DNA from: Nocardiopsis salina YIM 90010
GTDB taxonomy: Bacteria > Actinomycetota > Actinomycetes > Streptosporangiales > Streptosporangiaceae
NCBI RefSeq assembly: GCF_000341025.1
Contig: NZ_ANBF01000013.1
Location: 42,795-77,695, forward strand
Direction of reading: 5' to 3'
Length of the DNA: 34,901 bases
In this document: positions 15,486 to 23,388 of the stretch, in pieces
Position numbering within the stretch: the first letter of the stretch is position 1
How the letters are laid out: every line of letters begins with the position of its first letter
Made by a program: the position numbers and the translations under genes
The notes under the pieces: generated by a model
Databases searched by the model: none
What the model was told of the DNA's origin: nothing
Seen by the model: the letters and a program-made list of their open reading frames with translations, nothing else

Positions 15486-16856
15486 GTGGACGTAGAGGTC
15501 ACTTCCAACTCCGCCGTCGCGCTGGTCGGATTCGCATCCGTCATCGCACTCTTGTTGTTCCTGATCGCCCGAGTGAAATGGCACGTCTTCGCTGCCCTTC
15601 TGGTACCGATCGTTCTTCTCGGGTTCGCCCCGACGATCGACAGGGCCGCATTCGTCGAAGCGTTCGAACACGGATTCGGCCAGACCATTCAGGCGATCGC
15701 CGTCGTCATCGTGCTGGGAACGCTCATCGCCGAGGCCCTCCGCGCCACCGGCGCCGTGGAGCGCATCACCCGGTCCATGTTCCGACTCTTCGGGAAGAAG
15801 CACGTGCCTCTGGCACTGACTTTTGCCGGATTCATCATCGGTCTCGCCGTCTTCTCGGACGTCGGTTACGTCATTCTCAACCCGCTGGTGCACGTGGCCG
15901 CGGTGGAAGCACGGGCGAGCATGGCCCTCATGGCCACCGGCCTCGTCGGAGCACTGCAGCTCACCCATGCGATCGTTCCTCCCACCCCCGGCCCGCTCGC
16001 CGCGGCCGCAATCGTCGAGGCCGATCTGGGGACGGTGATCATCTGGGGCACCGTCGTCACCCTCTTCGGATCATTCATGGGATGGGTCTTCGCGAAAATG
16101 ATCGGGCGGCGCGTGCACGTCGCCCCCTCCCCCGAGTACGGCGGGACCGGCGGGGACGGCGTCGGCGATCCCGACCGGAAACTCCCTCCCCTGAGCTGGT
16201 CCTACGCACCGATCCTCGTTCCGATCCTGCTGATCGGGATCGGCAGCATCGCGGACTCCACGCTCGAGGAAGGTACCGCTCTGCACAGCAATCTGACCTT
16301 TCTCGGATGGCCCGTTCTCGCTCTGGGCGTAGGAGTCGTCATCGCCTACATCCTGACGTGGCGGACCAGGTCGGTGGAAAGCTCCGAAGAACTGCGCAAC
16401 GGATGGGTGGAGAACGCCCTTCGGGCGTCGGCGATGATCATTCTGGTGACCGGCCTCGGCGGGGCCCTCAGCCAACTGCTGAGCTCCACACCCGCCGTGG
16501 ACCTCATCGCGGAAGGGACCCTCGACATGGGCCTTCCCGCTATTCTTCTGCCATTCGTCCTGGGGGTGCTGGCAAACATGATCACGGGTTCGACGACCGT
16601 GGCCGTGATCACCGCCGCCTCCCTGGTGGGGCCGATGCTCGGCGGCCTGGGCCTGTCCGCCGAGGCCGCGATGCTCTCCGGCGCGTGCGGCTCGGTCGTC
16701 ATCAAGTACGTGAACGCGAGTTACTTCTGGGTGTGCGCTTCCCTGTCCGGGATGCCGGTACGCCAGGCCCTCCTCTGCTACGGAGGTGTCACGCTCGTCG
16801 GCGGTGTCTTCTCCATGGTCGGCGTAGTGACCCTGTGGGCCATCGGCGTCATCTAG
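15486..16856 (+). CDS. GntP-family permease (gluconate/glycerate-type organic acid:H+ symporter)
   Basis: This 456-residue, very hydrophobic protein starts at GTG 15486 with GAGAGGA 7 bases upstream. Around a dozen membrane segments are visible. Family features are GHGFGQTIQAI-like EHGFGQTIQAIAVVIVLGTLIAE (about residues 60-82), the conserved HAIVPPTPGPLAAA (about 162-175) and, in the second half, MITGSTTVAVITAASLVGP. GntP members carry gluconate, glycerate, idonate or fructuronate. Divergent transcription from a glycolate/glyoxylate-type operon suggests a small hydroxy acid or sugar acid. It is monocistronic: a strong terminator follows directly. Confidence 0.9.
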   Translation: MDVEVTSNSAVALVGFASVIALLLFLIARVKWHVFAALLVPIVLLGFAPTIDRAAFVEAFEHGFGQTIQAIAVVIVLGTLIAEALRATGAVERITRSMFRLFGKKHVPLALTFAGFIIGLAVFSDVGYVILNPLVHVAAVEARASMALMATGLVGALQLTHAIVPPTPGPLAAAAIVEADLGTVIIWGTVVTLFGSFMGWVFAKMIGRRVHVAPSPEYGGTGGDGVGDPDRKLPPLSWSYAPILVPILLIGIGSIADSTLEEGTALHSNLTFLGWPVLALGVGVVIAYILTWRTRSVESSEELRNGWVENALRASAMIILVTGLGGALSQLLSSTPAVDLIAEGTLDMGLPAILLPFVLGVLANMITGSTTVAVITAASLVGPMLGGLGLSAEAAMLSGACGSVVIKYVNASYFWVCASLSGMPVRQALLCYGGVTLVGGVFSMVGVVTLWAIGVI

Positions 16857-16872
16857 AGGAGCCGAAGGCTCA

Positions 16873-16927
16873 GGGCCCGGGGCCACCGGAACCCGTGGTT
16901 TCCACGGACACCGGCGGCCCCGGGCCC
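16873..16927. terminator. Bidirectional terminator between gntP and alcohol dehydrogenase
   Basis: A perfect 12-bp GC stem pairs 16873-16884 (GGGCCCGGGGCC) with 16916-16927. A second hairpin, CCGTGG-TTT-CCACGG, is nested inside, flanked by CCGG pairs. It lies 17 bases after the gntP stop and 10 bases after the convergent dehydrogenase stop, so it can serve both transcripts. There is no U-tract. Confidence 0.8.
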
Positions 16928-16936
16928 GCCTCCTGT

Positions 16937-18037
16937 TCAGCAACGGATGATCTGGCGCATCGCACGGCCCTCGGCGAGGTCGTCCATGGCGGTGTTGATG
17001 TCCCCGAGAGCGATGGTCGACGAGACCAGTCGCTCGACCGGCAACGCACCCTCGCGCCACAGCTCGATGTACTCCGGGATGTCGCGTTCGGGCAGTCCGG
17101 ACCCCAGGTAGGAGCCGAGAACGGTCTTCGACTCACTGACCAGGGCCAGGGGCGAGATCTCCGCACGCGCTCGCGGGGAGGCCAGGCCGACCGAGGCCAT
17201 ACGCCCGCCCGGGGCAGTGGCCTCGAGGGCGAGTTCGAATGCGGCCCCGTTTCCCGCGGCCTCGATCACGACGGGCGCCCGGGCACCGGATTCCTGGAAC
17301 CGTGCCGGCGTCATGGCCCTGTCGGCACCTACACCCCGGGCCATCGCGAGTTTGCGCTCCACGGTGTCGACCACGGTCACGCTCCCGGCACCGTAGGCGC
17401 CCGCGACCAGGGCGGCGGCCGTGCCGACACCGCCCGCTCCCACCACGATGACGTCCTCCCCGGGCCTGAGCACGGCCCTGTTCTTGACCGCTCCCCCACC
17501 GGTGAGCACGGCGCACCCGAACAGGGCAGCGGTCTCGGGCGGTACGTCCTCGGGGACCGGCACCACCGATCTGCGATCGACGACGGCGTGCGTCGCGAAT
17601 CCGGAGACGCCGCAGTGGTGGAAGACCTCCCCGTCGGTGCCGAGCCTGCGCTCCCCGGACAGGAGCGTGCCCGCGGCGTTGGCGGCACTCCCGTGCGGGC
17701 AGACCATGAGCCCTTCCGTGCTGCAGGCCTCACATTCGCCGCACCGGGGCATGAAGGTCATGACGACCCGGCGACCTTCCTCCACTTCCTGCACGTTCTC
17801 TCCACGGCTCACCACCCGGCCGCACGCCTCGTGTCCCAAGAGCATGGGGACCGGGCGCGGCCGGGCGCCGTCGACCACGGACAGATCGGAGCGGCACACG
17901 CCGGCTGCTTCCACCTGCACGAGCACCTCGTCCGGGCCGGGATCGGCGAGGTCGAGCTCGCGCACCGTGAGAGGGACCGACTCTTCGTAGGGTGCTGGGC
18001 AGTCGTCGGCTCGTAGGACCGCCCCTGTGATTCTCAT
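16937..18037 (-). CDS. Zinc-dependent alcohol dehydrogenase (MDR superfamily)
   Basis: The protein has 366 residues from ATG 18037; an in-frame GTG at 18046 is possible because GAGGAG lies close to it. The catalytic zinc site is C48, H69-E70 and C175. The structural zinc cysteines C99, C102, C105 and C113 are all present. The NAD(P)-binding GAGGVG is at about 200-205 and is followed by the acidic VVD at 222-224, which favours NAD. It resembles class III-type alcohol dehydrogenases active on alcohols or thiol adducts. It is the last gene of the leftward operon, 84 bases after the crotonase, and likely oxidises an alcohol intermediate. The specific substrate is unknown. Confidence 0.88.
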   Translation of the reverse strand: MRITGAVLRADDCPAPYEESVPLTVRELDLADPGPDEVLVQVEAAGVCRSDLSVVDGARPRPVPMLLGHEACGRVVSRGENVQEVEEGRRVVMTFMPRCGECEACSTEGLMVCPHGSAANAAGTLLSGERRLGTDGEVFHHCGVSGFATHAVVDRRSVVPVPEDVPPETAALFGCAVLTGGGAVKNRAVLRPGEDVIVVGAGGVGTAAALVAGAYGAGSVTVVDTVERKLAMARGVGADRAMTPARFQESGARAPVVIEAAGNGAAFELALEATAPGGRMASVGLASPRARAEISPLALVSESKTVLGSYLGSGLPERDIPEYIELWREGALPVERLVSSTIALGDINTAMDDLAEGRAMRQIIRC

Positions 18038-18121
18038 GTCCTGCACGCTCCTCGTCTCGGTGATGGCGGACCAGGGCCCGTTCGGCGACAGGCCCTGGTG
18101 CGCGTCGCCCCAGCAGCAGCC

Positions 18122-18892
18122 CTAACGCCCCTGCCACTGCGGTTCGGTCTTGCTTCGGAAGGCATCGACGGCAGTGCGGAAATCGGCGCTGCCGTAGACC
18201 TGGGCCACGATGTCGTCGCCGTGCGGCAGGGAGGCCCGGGTGATCTCCTTGACCGACTGCTTGATCGCCCACAGCGTCAGGGGCGCGTGAGAGAGCAGGC
18301 GTTCGGCTGCCGCGTCCATCGTGTCGGCGAACTCCTCGTCGTCGACCAGTTCGCTGACGAAACCCGCATCGTGCGCCTGGTCTCCGCTCAGCATCCGGGC
18401 GTTCATCACCAGGTCCAGAGTGCGCGAGGGGCCCAGATGCTGTACCAGGAGATTGCAGGTCTGCATCGACAGACAGTTGCCGAGGGTGCGCGCGATGGGC
18501 ACCCCGAACCGCGCGGAACGGGTGGCCACCCGAAGGTCGCACACGGCAGCGATGGCCAGGCCTCCGCCGACGCAGTACCCGTCCACCCCTGCCAGGGTGG
18601 GAACGGACACCTCCGCGAGCCGGTCGAGCACACGGGTGATGCGCTTTTCGTACTCGACCCCGTCCTCCCCGCAGGTGAAATCGGCGAATTGGCCGATGTC
18701 GGTGCCCGCGACGAAGGCACGGGGGCCGGCCCCGCGCAGCACCATCAGGCCGATACCGGGGTCGGAGTCAGCGTACTCGCACGCCTCGTACAGCCCGTCG
18801 TACATGGTCCAGGTCATGGCGTTGTGCTGCGCGGGCCGGTTGAAGACGACGTTCAGTACCCGGCCGTCGGGGGTCACGGTCAGTTCGCTCAT
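18122..18892 (-). CDS. Enoyl-CoA hydratase/isomerase (crotonase) family protein with altered active site
   Basis: This 256-residue protein has GGAAGG upstream of ATG 18892. The crotonase fold is clear: the oxyanion-hole segments are AFVAGTDIGQF (about 59-69) and GYCVGGGLAIA (105-115), followed by CDLRVAT. Compared with rat mitochondrial enoyl-CoA hydratase, the position of catalytic Glu144 is Ile133 (FGVPIARTLG) and that of Glu164 is Asp160. It may therefore be an isomerase, dehydratase, lyase or thioesterase, not a standard hydratase. It sits between a CoA-transferase and an alcohol dehydrogenase, so its substrate is probably the CoA ester produced by the transferase. Confidence 0.85.
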   Translation of the reverse strand: MSELTVTPDGRVLNVVFNRPAQHNAMTWTMYDGLYEACEYADSDPGIGLMVLRGAGPRAFVAGTDIGQFADFTCGEDGVEYEKRITRVLDRLAEVSVPTLAGVDGYCVGGGLAIAAVCDLRVATRSARFGVPIARTLGNCLSMQTCNLLVQHLGPSRTLDLVMNARMLSGDQAHDAGFVSELVDDEEFADTMDAAAERLLSHAPLTLWAIKQSVKEITRASLPHGDDIVAQVYGSADFRTAVDAFRSKTEPQWQGR

Positions 18893-18915
18893 CGCTCGCC
18901 CTTCCTCGTTCGCTG

Positions 18916-20133
18916 TCACAGGTCGCGGCGGTCGGACGCCGTCGAGGCCGATGCGGCCAGGGCGTCGATCTGTTCCTGCTCGACCCCGTACTCGGCGAGT
19001 ACGGCGCGTGTGTCGGCCCCCAGGAGTGGTCCGGCCCGATCCTGTCGACAGGGGGTGGCGGACAAACGCATCGGCGTGCCCAGTTGGCGGACCTGTTCGA
19101 GTCGCTCGTGGGGCGCGTCCCAGAAGTAGTCCCGCGCCGCCAGGTGTTCGTCGGTGAAGACCTGCCCGTAGTCGGAGATCGGCGCACACGGCACGCCGGC
19201 CCGGTTCAGACGGTCCACCAGTTCATGCACGTTCCAGCCCGAGGTGGACCGCTCGATACGGTCGACCAGTTCTGCGCGGTGCTCATGCCGGGAGGAGGCA
19301 GTGGAGTAGCGCGGGTCGTCGACAGCGTCCTGCAACCCGAGGACCGAACAGAAGCCCTCCCAGGTCGGAGGGGTGATGGCACCGACCGTGATGTGGCCGT
19401 CCCGGCACCGGAGGGCCTGGTAGGGCGCAGTGCTCTGGTGTGCCGAACCGGATCGCCCCTTGACCTCACCGGTGGCGAAGTAGGTTCCTGCTTCCCAGAC
19501 CGCGAGCGAGACCCCGGTCTCCAACAGCGAGACGTCGATGTGCTGTCCCCGGCCCGAGGTCTCGCGTTCACGCAACGCCGCGCATACGGCCAGGGCGACG
19601 TACAGGGCACACACGAGGTCGCAGACCGGGACCCCGACCTTGGCCGGGTCCCGGTCGGGTTCACCGGTGACACTCATCAGGCCGGACCGGGCCTGGGCCA
19701 TGATGTCGAGCCCGGCCAGCGCGGAGAGCGGCCCGTCCTGGCCCCACCCCGAGGCCGAGGCATAGACGATCCCGGGGTTGGCCCGGCTCAGGTCCTCGTG
19801 ACCGAGGCCCAGGCGCTGCATCGCCCCCGGGCGCAGGTTCTCCACGACGACGTCGCACTGTGCGGCGAGCGCGAGGAAGGCTTCGCGCCCTTCCGGGGAC
19901 TTGAGGTCGAGGGCCACCGACCGCTTGTGCCGGTTCAACCGGACGAAGGGCGAGCTCTCCCCTTCCAGGAAGGGGCCGATCAGCCGGACAGGGTCACCTC
20001 CCTGGGGATTCTCCACCTTGATCACGTCCGCTCCCAGGTCGGCCAGTTGCGTGGCCGCGTACGGAGCTGCGATGAAGGCACCGACCTCGAGCACGGTGAT
20101 ACCGGTCAGAGGGGCGTGGCGTTGTTCTGTCAT
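18916..20133 (-). CDS. CaiB/BaiF (class III) CoA-transferase
   Basis: This 405-residue protein has AAGGAG 8 bases upstream of ATG 20133. Its start overlaps the stop of the upstream dehydrogenase (ATGA). Family features are GITVLEVGAFIAAPYAATQLADLGADVIKVE at the N-terminus, LNRHKRSVALDLKSPEG, VVVENLRPG, and GLDIMAQARSGLMSVTG with the probable catalytic Asp143. The C-terminal half carries GRDGHITV-like CRDGHITVGAITPPTWEGFC. Class III enzymes move CoA between carboxylic acids through an aspartyl-CoA intermediate. In this operon it likely activates the acid imported by the TTT transporter. Confidence 0.93.
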   Translation of the reverse strand: MTEQRHAPLTGITVLEVGAFIAAPYAATQLADLGADVIKVENPQGGDPVRLIGPFLEGESSPFVRLNRHKRSVALDLKSPEGREAFLALAAQCDVVVENLRPGAMQRLGLGHEDLSRANPGIVYASASGWGQDGPLSALAGLDIMAQARSGLMSVTGEPDRDPAKVGVPVCDLVCALYVALAVCAALRERETSGRGQHIDVSLLETGVSLAVWEAGTYFATGEVKGRSGSAHQSTAPYQALRCRDGHITVGAITPPTWEGFCSVLGLQDAVDDPRYSTASSRHEHRAELVDRIERSTSGWNVHELVDRLNRAGVPCAPISDYGQVFTDEHLAARDYFWDAPHERLEQVRQLGTPMRLSATPCRQDRAGPLLGADTRAVLAEYGVEQEQIDALAASASTASDRRDL

Positions 20134-21148
20134 GCGCTGGGTCTCCTTGCCTGGGCAGGGCATCCGCCGGAAGGTCCGACCACGGGGCTTCGCATCGGCC
20201 GGCCGGCCAGGGCACGTTCGACCTCCTCGGCAGCGAGCCTCTGGAGGGTGTGGATCGAGTCGTCGGAGTAGAAGGCCGCATGGGGGGTCAGGAGCACACC
20301 GTCCGAACTGCGCAGCGGTGAGTCGGCCGGGAGGGGCTCGCTCTCGAACACGTCCAGGCCGGCACCTGCGAGACGGCCCTCTCGCAGGGCGTCGACCAGG
20401 GCCTCGGTGTCCACGAGCGGGCCGCGTGAGGTGTTGACCAGGACCGATCCCGGTTGCATACGCGCCAAGGCCTTGCTGTCGACCAGGTGGTGTGTATCCG
20501 GCGTGGCGGGAACGTGCAGCGTGACGGCGTGCGCACGTTCCCACAGGACGGGGAGCGTGGTCATCGTCAGGCCGTGCCGAGCGGCCCGAGCAGGGTCGGC
20601 GTAGGGGTCGTGGGCCAGGAGGTCGAATCCGAAGGACGCAGGCGATCGGCGACGGCGAGTCCGATGTTGCCTGCGCCGACGAGCCCCACCGTTGTGGAAG
20701 CGAATCCGCGCAGCGGACCGGCCCTGACCGCGGGGACCCAGTCGTGCTCCCGCACGGCCCCGTCGTACCAGGGGATCCTGCGCAACAGGGTGAGCAGGAG
20801 GGCGACGGTGTGGTCGGCGACGGTCCGGACACCGTAGTCGGGCACGTTGGCGACCCGGACACCGAGTTCACGGGCGGCGTCGACGTCGACGTTGTCGACC
20901 CCCACCCCGTAACGGACCACACGTGCTCCAGGGGCGAGCCCGGTGAGCACGCGGCGGGTCATCGGTGCGAAGTTGACGAGAACGACGTCGGCACCCCGGG
21001 CGGCGCGGCGGGCGTCGTCCTCGTGTGCGCACTGGAACTCCTCGAAGTGCGCTCCGGAGCGGGCGGCTGCGTCCCGTTCGCCGTCCACGGTGTCGAAGGC
21101 GTGGTCGAGCACCACCACCTTCGGCCTCGAACGTTCGGCCTCGTTCAT
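20130..21148 (-). pseudogene. D-2-hydroxyacid dehydrogenase, interrupted by one frameshift
   Basis: The N-terminal part runs from ATG 21148 (AAGGAG upstream) through VVVLDHAFDTVDGE, VVRYGVGVDNVDVDAARELGV and TVADHTVALLLTLLRRIP to the NAD site VGLVGAGNIGLAVADRLR. It then leaves frame near 20634-20637 and ends at 20567. The C-terminal part continues in another frame with FGFDLLAHDPYADPARAARHG, then VTLHVPATPDTHHLVD, NTSRGPLVDTEAL (catalytic Arg), FESEPLP (Glu) and TPHAAFYSDDS (His). A single missing base after CTGCGT restores one protein of about 339 residues, normal for the phosphoglycerate dehydrogenase-like family. Its stop still overlaps the CoA-transferase start. This is either a recent frameshift or a sequencing error. 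Confidence 0.85.
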
Positions 21149-21177
21149 GAGGCTGGCTCCTTCCGTAGGTTGCGCGT

Positions 21178-22692
21178 TCAGGACCGCTGGATGCTCCTGC
21201 GGTGGCCCTCATGTCTCCTGGCCCTCCTGCGCTTCCAGACGGCCCCGCCGACCAACAGCAGGGCGCCCAGCGACAGGAGGGCGGCCGAGATGGGCCGCTG
21301 CACGAAGATGGTCGGGTCGCCGTAGCTGATCGCCAGCGAACGCGCCAGCTGCGGCTCCATGAGCGGGCCGAGCACCAGGCCCAGGACCGCCGGGGCCAGG
21401 GGATAGCCGTATCGGAGCATGAGCCAGCCGATCAGGCCGGCCCCGAGCGCCAGCCACATCCCCCAGATGCGGTACTCGATGGCGAAGGCGCCGATCAGGG
21501 TCAGGACGAGGATCACCGGATACAGGTAGCGGTAAGGGATCCGGAGTATGGAGGCGAAGGCCGGGGCCAGCGGGAGGTTGAGGACCAGCAACAGAACGTT
21601 GCCGATCCAGAAGGAGGCCATGAGGCCCCATACCAGGTCGGGTTGGTCAGCCATGAGGAGCGGGCCGGGCACGATCCCGAAGATCACGAAGGCTCCGAGG
21701 AGTATCGCGGTCGTCCCGGACCCGGGGATGCCCAGGGTCAGGGTGGGGATGAACGCTCCGTTGACCGCGGCGTTGGTGGACGCTTCCGGGGCGGTCACCC
21801 CTTCCAGCCTCCCCTTGCCGAACTCTTCCCTCCTCTTGGACCCGCGGCGTTCGATCTCGTAGCTCATGAACGAGGCGATGGTCGACCCGCCGCCCGGAAG
21901 GATCCCCAGCAGAAACCCCACGAGGCTGTGGCGCACCGCAGGGCGCACCGTTCTGCCCAGCTCCTCCCGGGTGAGGATCATGTCGCGGAGCCGCGCGCGG
22001 ATCGGGGGCAGTGTGGCCTGGCCGAGTCTGCGCAGGACCTCGCCGATCGCGAACATGCCGATGACGATCTCGATGAAACCGAGCCCGCCGAAGAGCTGCA
22101 CCTCGCCGAAGGTGAAGCGTGCCACGCCCGACTGGGCATCGATCCCCACCGTCGCGACGGCGACTCCGAGGACGGCCATCGCCAGTCCCTTGAGTGGGGA
22201 GCCGGAGCCGGCCCCGGCGATGGCGAGCAGCCCCAGCAGCATCAGGGAGAACATTTCGGGGGCACCGAACTGAACCGCCACGAAGGCGAACAGTGGCGCC
22301 ACGCCCATGAGCATCGCGACGGTGATGGTGCCGGCGATGAAAGAGGCGATGGCGCCGGCCGCGAGAGCCTGGCCGGCGCGGCCGGCGCGCGCCATCGGAT
22401 ATCCGTCGTAGGTGACCACGGCCGAAGCCGGGTCGCCGGGGGTGCGGATGAGGATCGCGCCGGTCGACGCACCGTACTGGCTGCCGTAGTAGATACCGGC
22501 GAGCATGATGAGCGCGTGGAGCGGTTCCAGGCCGAGCGTGACCGGGAGCAGGAGCGCGACACCGGTGGCCGACCCCAGTCCGGGCAGGATCCCGATGAAC
22601 GTTCCCAGGAGCACACCGAGTGCGCAGAACAGCAGGCTCTCCCAGGAGAGTGCGGTCTGGAAGCCGAGCGCGACGTTATCGAAGATGTTCAT
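21178..22692 (-). CDS. Tripartite tricarboxylate transporter large membrane subunit (TctA family), second system
   Basis: This 504-residue protein has AGGGGG shortly upstream of ATG 22692. TctA signatures are GILPGLGSATGVALLLPVT (about 34-52), RTPGDPASAVVTYDGYPMARAGRAGQAL (about 83-110), LLGILPGGGSTIASFMSYE and EASTNAAVNGAFIPTLTLGIPGSGTTAILLG. It belongs to the leftward operon that begins with tctC at 24428. It differs clearly in sequence from the TctA at 1341-2843, so the two systems are old paralogues and not a local duplication. The basic C-terminus (KRRRARRHEGHRR) is probably cytoplasmic. Confidence 0.95.
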   Translation of the reverse strand: MNIFDNVALGFQTALSWESLLFCALGVLLGTFIGILPGLGSATGVALLLPVTLGLEPLHALIMLAGIYYGSQYGASTGAILIRTPGDPASAVVTYDGYPMARAGRAGQALAAGAIASFIAGTITVAMLMGVAPLFAFVAVQFGAPEMFSLMLLGLLAIAGAGSGSPLKGLAMAVLGVAVATVGIDAQSGVARFTFGEVQLFGGLGFIEIVIGMFAIGEVLRRLGQATLPPIRARLRDMILTREELGRTVRPAVRHSLVGFLLGILPGGGSTIASFMSYEIERRGSKRREEFGKGRLEGVTAPEASTNAAVNGAFIPTLTLGIPGSGTTAILLGAFVIFGIVPGPLLMADQPDLVWGLMASFWIGNVLLLVLNLPLAPAFASILRIPYRYLYPVILVLTLIGAFAIEYRIWGMWLALGAGLIGWLMLRYGYPLAPAVLGLVLGPLMEPQLARSLAISYGDPTIFVQRPISAALLSLGALLLVGGAVWKRRRARRHEGHRRSIQRS

Positions 22693-22765
22693 CCGGTCCC
22701 CCTGAGCGCGGGAAGGCCTTTCGGGGGTCGGAGGCAGGGGTATGCAGCGTCAACACCTCAACCGG

Positions 22766-22815
22766 GTTCGGGGAGTTCTCGGAGTCGGGGGCTCGGGGAG
22801 TTCTCAGAGGACCGT
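22766..22815. repeat. 25-bp degenerate tandem duplication at the tctB stop
   Basis: The 13-mer TCGGGGAGTTCTC occurs at 22768-22780 and again at 22793-22805, a 25-base period with partial similarity in the remaining bases. The right copy contains the TGA stop of the leftward tctB (22806-22804). It lies in the 111-base gap between tctB and tctA and looks like slippage or a small duplication. Confidence 0.6.
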
Positions 22816-23388
22816 CGGAAGGGGGACTCCGAGCAGGACGGCGAAGACCAGGTAGCACAGGAGGGACAGGACGACAGCTGTCGTGAACGCCTTCCACAAC
22901 CGGACGCGCTCGAAGAAGACGAGAACGGCGATGACCAGGGCGGACAGAACGACGAAGATGTCGATCCACGTGATGGCCGCGACCGCGACCGCGGTCAGCG
23001 CGAACAGCATCAGTGAACGGCGGGGCCGGTCGACGCTCGCGTCCGGATCGTCGCCGGCGGTGGTGGTGTCATGGCCATGGGCTTCTTCGCTCGCTGAGCC
23101 CGGGTCCGGGTGCTCCTCCGACGGACCTGCACTCGAGCCGCTGGGCGCAGCCGGGCTACGGGCCTGCGCCGTGCGTTCCCCGGGGCGCCCGGCCGTGATG
23201 GCGATGGCGGGTCCGAGGACGGCGAGCAGGCATCCGGCGAGGAAGGGCATGGCTCCGGGTTCGAGTTGGCCGCCGACGGTCCGGAGCCCGTACCCCGTTC
23301 CGCCGACGAGGAAGGCCAGGCCGACGAGGAACAGGAGCGTGCCTCCGATGATGTCGGGCAGGGCGGTACTGCTCGCAGTCCGTCTCAT
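22804..23388 (-). CDS. Tripartite tricarboxylate transporter small membrane subunit (TctB family), second system
   Basis: The protein has 194 residues from ATG 23388, which overlaps the stop of tctC (ATGA). The N-terminal helix (DIIGGTLLFLVGLAFLVGG), the GGQLEPGAMPFLAGCLLAVLGPAIAI segment and two C-terminal helices (LMLFALTAVAVAAITWIDIFVVLSALVIAVLVFF and AVVLSLLCYLVFAVLLGV) give the TctB pattern. The PGAMPFL motif is typical. A long hydrophilic, acidic linker of about 55 residues in the middle (rich in P, S, E and D) is larger than usual and accounts for the extra length compared with the 163-residue TctB at 853-1344. Confidence 0.9.
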   Translation of the reverse strand: MRRTASSTALPDIIGGTLLFLVGLAFLVGGTGYGLRTVGGQLEPGAMPFLAGCLLAVLGPAIAITAGRPGERTAQARSPAAPSGSSAGPSEEHPDPGSASEEAHGHDTTTAGDDPDASVDRPRRSLMLFALTAVAVAAITWIDIFVVLSALVIAVLVFFERVRLWKAFTTAVVLSLLCYLVFAVLLGVPLPTVL

